DNA of 6,398 nt from NCBI GenBank assembly GCA_964536835.1, contig CAZIAZ010000075.1, forward strand, positions 1 to 6,398. Reading direction: 5' to 3'. Positions within the stretch are counted from its first letter, which is position 1; every line of letters starts with the position of its first letter. The DNA comes from DAONFI01 sp035403485 (GTDB lineage Bacteria; Planctomycetota; Phycisphaerae; SM23-33). Below, piece after piece: positions 5,174-6,398 of this stretch. The notes beneath the pieces are model-generated. The model did no database searches. It was not told where the DNA came from and saw nothing but the letters and a program-made list of their open reading frames with translations. A program made the translations under genes and the position numbers.

Positions 5174-6274
5174 ATGGGAAAAATAAAAGTCGCCGTAGTC
5201 GGAATCGGCAATTGCGCTTCGTCTCTCATTCAAGGCATCAATTACTATAAAGACGTTTTTGCAAAAGGCGAAGAAATCATAGGCCTGGCTCATCCGATGT
5301 TGGGCAATTATGCGCCTGGCGATATCGACATCGTCGCAGCCGTCGACATCGATAAGCGCAAAGTCGGCCAGCCGTTGCACAAAGCGGTCTTTGCCCTGCC
5401 AAACAACACGAAAGTTTTTTATGACGATTTCAAATACGATAACGTCATCGTCCAGATGGGCAACCTGCTCGACGGCGTTGCTGCGCACATGGCGGATTAT
5501 CCCGAATATCAGGCATTTCGGCCGGCGGATAAACCCTCGGCTACAAAAGAAGACATCTGCAAGCTGCTTCGCGACAGCGGTGCGGAAATTCTGATGAACT
5601 ATCTGCCGGTCGGCAGCCAGAAGGCTACCGAGTTTTACGCAGAATGCTGCCTCGAAACCGGCATCAGCCTCATAAACTGCATACCGGTGTTCATTGTTTC
5701 CAACCCTGTGTGGGGCAAACGTTTCAAAGATGCCGGCATTCCCTGTATTGGCGATGACATCAAGGCTCAGGTCGGTGCGACAATTACACACCGCGTGCTT
5801 GCGCGGCTGATGACGGAACGCGGAGCGAAAATAGACAACACATATCAGCTCAACTGGGCGGGCAATACGGATTTTCTGAACATGCTCGAAAGGTCACGTC
5901 TGAAGCACAAGAAAATCTCGAAGACCGAGGCTGTTCAAAGTCAGCTCAAAAATCCTCTGCCGGCAGATAACGTACACATCGGCCCGGCTGAGTTCGTTCC
6001 GTGGCAGAAAGACAATAAAGTCTGCGAACTCAGAATAGAGGCGCGCGGCTTTGGAAACGTGCCGCTGAATATAGAAGCCCGCCTGAGCGTGGAAGATTCG
6101 CCAAATTCAGCCGGCGAAACAATCGACGCCATCCGTGTCTGCAAGTTGGCTCGTGAAAGAAAATGCGTCGGCCCCCTGCTGGACGTAAGCGCTTTTACCA
6201 TGAAACATCCGCCGGTACAATATACTGACAGTGAAGCGAAGCTGAAACTTGATGCATTCATCGCCGACAAATAA
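5174..6274 (+). CDS. ino1: Inositol-3-phosphate synthase (myo-inositol-1-phosphate synthase)
   Basis: A 366-residue cytosolic NAD-dependent enzyme that converts glucose 6-phosphate to 1D-myo-inositol 3-phosphate, the committed step of inositol synthesis. The Rossmann motif is VAVVGIGNCASSL (6-18). Other hallmark blocks are GDDIKAQVGATITHR (193-207), NWAGNTDFLNMLE (227-239), the lysine-rich active-site stretch KHKKISKTEAV (244-254) and SPNSAGETIDAIR (309-321). The length and these blocks match the short actinobacterial/archaeal class (Mycobacterium Ino1 is about the same size) rather than the longer eukaryotic class. An in-frame TTG at 5156 would add six residues, but the ATG at 5174 begins exactly at the conserved MGKIKVAVVG strand and follows GGAAGGAAAG. 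It has its own strong promoter and is divergent from the deformylase group. The fate of the inositol (phospholipid, solute or glycoconjugate) is not shown here, since no phosphatase or inositol-lipid synthase is in the window. Confidence 0.96.
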   Translation: MGKIKVAVVGIGNCASSLIQGINYYKDVFAKGEEIIGLAHPMLGNYAPGDIDIVAAVDIDKRKVGQPLHKAVFALPNNTKVFYDDFKYDNVIVQMGNLLDGVAAHMADYPEYQAFRPADKPSATKEDICKLLRDSGAEILMNYLPVGSQKATEFYAECCLETGISLINCIPVFIVSNPVWGKRFKDAGIPCIGDDIKAQVGATITHRVLARLMTERGAKIDNTYQLNWAGNTDFLNMLERSRLKHKKISKTEAVQSQLKNPLPADNVHIGPAEFVPWQKDNKVCELRIEARGFGNVPLNIEARLSVEDSPNSAGETIDAIRVCKLARERKCVGPLLDVSAFTMKHPPVQYTDSEAKLKLDAFIADK

Positions 6275-6347
6275 ATTTTTGTAACATAACTCAAAGTGAC
6301 CGACTAGTGCTTTGTCCCGCAAATAATGTACAGTTCATATGGATCTT

Positions 6348-6383
6348 TTGCCGATAAGGCTGATAGAACCTTTACCACGGCAA
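6348..6383 (+). promoter_or_regulatory. Candidate hairpin masking the next gene's ribosome binding site
   Basis: TTGCCG (6348-6353) pairs with CGGCAA (6378-6383), extendable by two G-U pairs into the Shine-Dalgarno. Within it, AAGG (6356-6359) pairs with CCTT (6369-6372). The 3' arm overlaps the start of AAGGAGG (6382-6388). Folding in the mRNA would partly hide the ribosome binding site. It does not match any riboswitch consensus I can recall. Confidence 0.35.
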
Positions 6384-6388
6384 GGAGG
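6382..6388 (+). promoter_or_regulatory. Strong ribosome binding site of the truncated downstream gene
   Basis: AAGGAGG, a perfect Shine-Dalgarno, ends six bases before the ATG at 6395. It is the strongest in the window and shows that a gene starts there. Confidence 0.75.
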
Positions 6389-6394
6389 CCGAAA

Positions 6395-6398
6395 ATGT
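6395..6398 (+). CDS. Start of a downstream gene, cut off by the window edge
   Basis: Only ATG and one further base are present, so no product can be named. The start is inferred from the perfect AAGGAGG six bases upstream. The gene lies 120 bases downstream of inositol-3-phosphate synthase on the same strand. No convincing terminator lies between them, so it may share that transcript. A good separate promoter is not seen. Confidence 0.55.

Noticed and set aside
5111..5791. 226-codon minus-strand open frame
   Set aside because: It lies antisense across the well-conserved start half of inositol-3-phosphate synthase. Its translation resembles no family and has no ribosome binding site, so it is a shadow of the real gene.
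6292..6314. CAAAG...CTTTG hairpin as terminator of inositol-3-phosphate synthase
   Set aside because: Only five base pairs with a large loop and no T-run after it.

Overview
The window reads as ordinary bacterial chromosome: five complete genes, plus the first bases of a sixth, with intergenic spaces of moderate size. There is no tRNA, rRNA, CRISPR array, transposase, integrase or phage gene. Base composition is moderate in genes and AT-rich between them, with clear Shine-Dalgarno sites and sigma-70-like promoters. The mix of an actinobacterial/archaeal-type inositol-3-phosphate synthase, a Thermotoga-like CorA and a DUF2007-type protein with a long acidic tail would suit a mesophilic member of the Planctomycetota (Phycisphaerae-like). 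That is an impression from protein style, not a demonstrated placement.

Layout. Bases 1-215 are a structured, AT-rich leader with nested inverted repeats, a direct repeat and a promoter. It is followed by a plus-strand GT4-family glycosyltransferase (216-1346). This gene converges on a minus-strand CorA magnesium channel (1412-2515), which has its own promoter at 2549-2577. Upstream of corA on the same strand is a likely three-gene unit, transcribed in the order acidic-tailed DUF2007-like protein (4354-4827), peptide deformylase (3710-4267), family 3 membrane acyltransferase (2665-3699). The last two are only 10 bases apart. A 346-base divergent intergenic region (4828-5173) carries a near-perfect 24-bp palindrome, nested inverted repeats and a strong promoter. 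It leads into plus-strand inositol-3-phosphate synthase (5174-6274). The window ends 4 bases into another plus-strand gene whose ribosome binding site can fold into a hairpin.

How the genes fit together. Glycosyltransferase and acyltransferase are both cell-envelope or polysaccharide functions. Inositol-3-phosphate synthase feeds inositol into lipids, compatible solutes or glycoconjugates. Deformylase is housekeeping, and CorA handles divalent cations. No dedicated pathway cluster is evident, and I do not see a convincing new defence, mobile or biosynthetic system. The points most worth a second look are the 24-bp palindrome in the divergent promoter region, the acidic-tailed protein next to deformylase, the dense GCCGGC hexamers inside the acyltransferase gene, and the RNA-like structures at both ends of the window.
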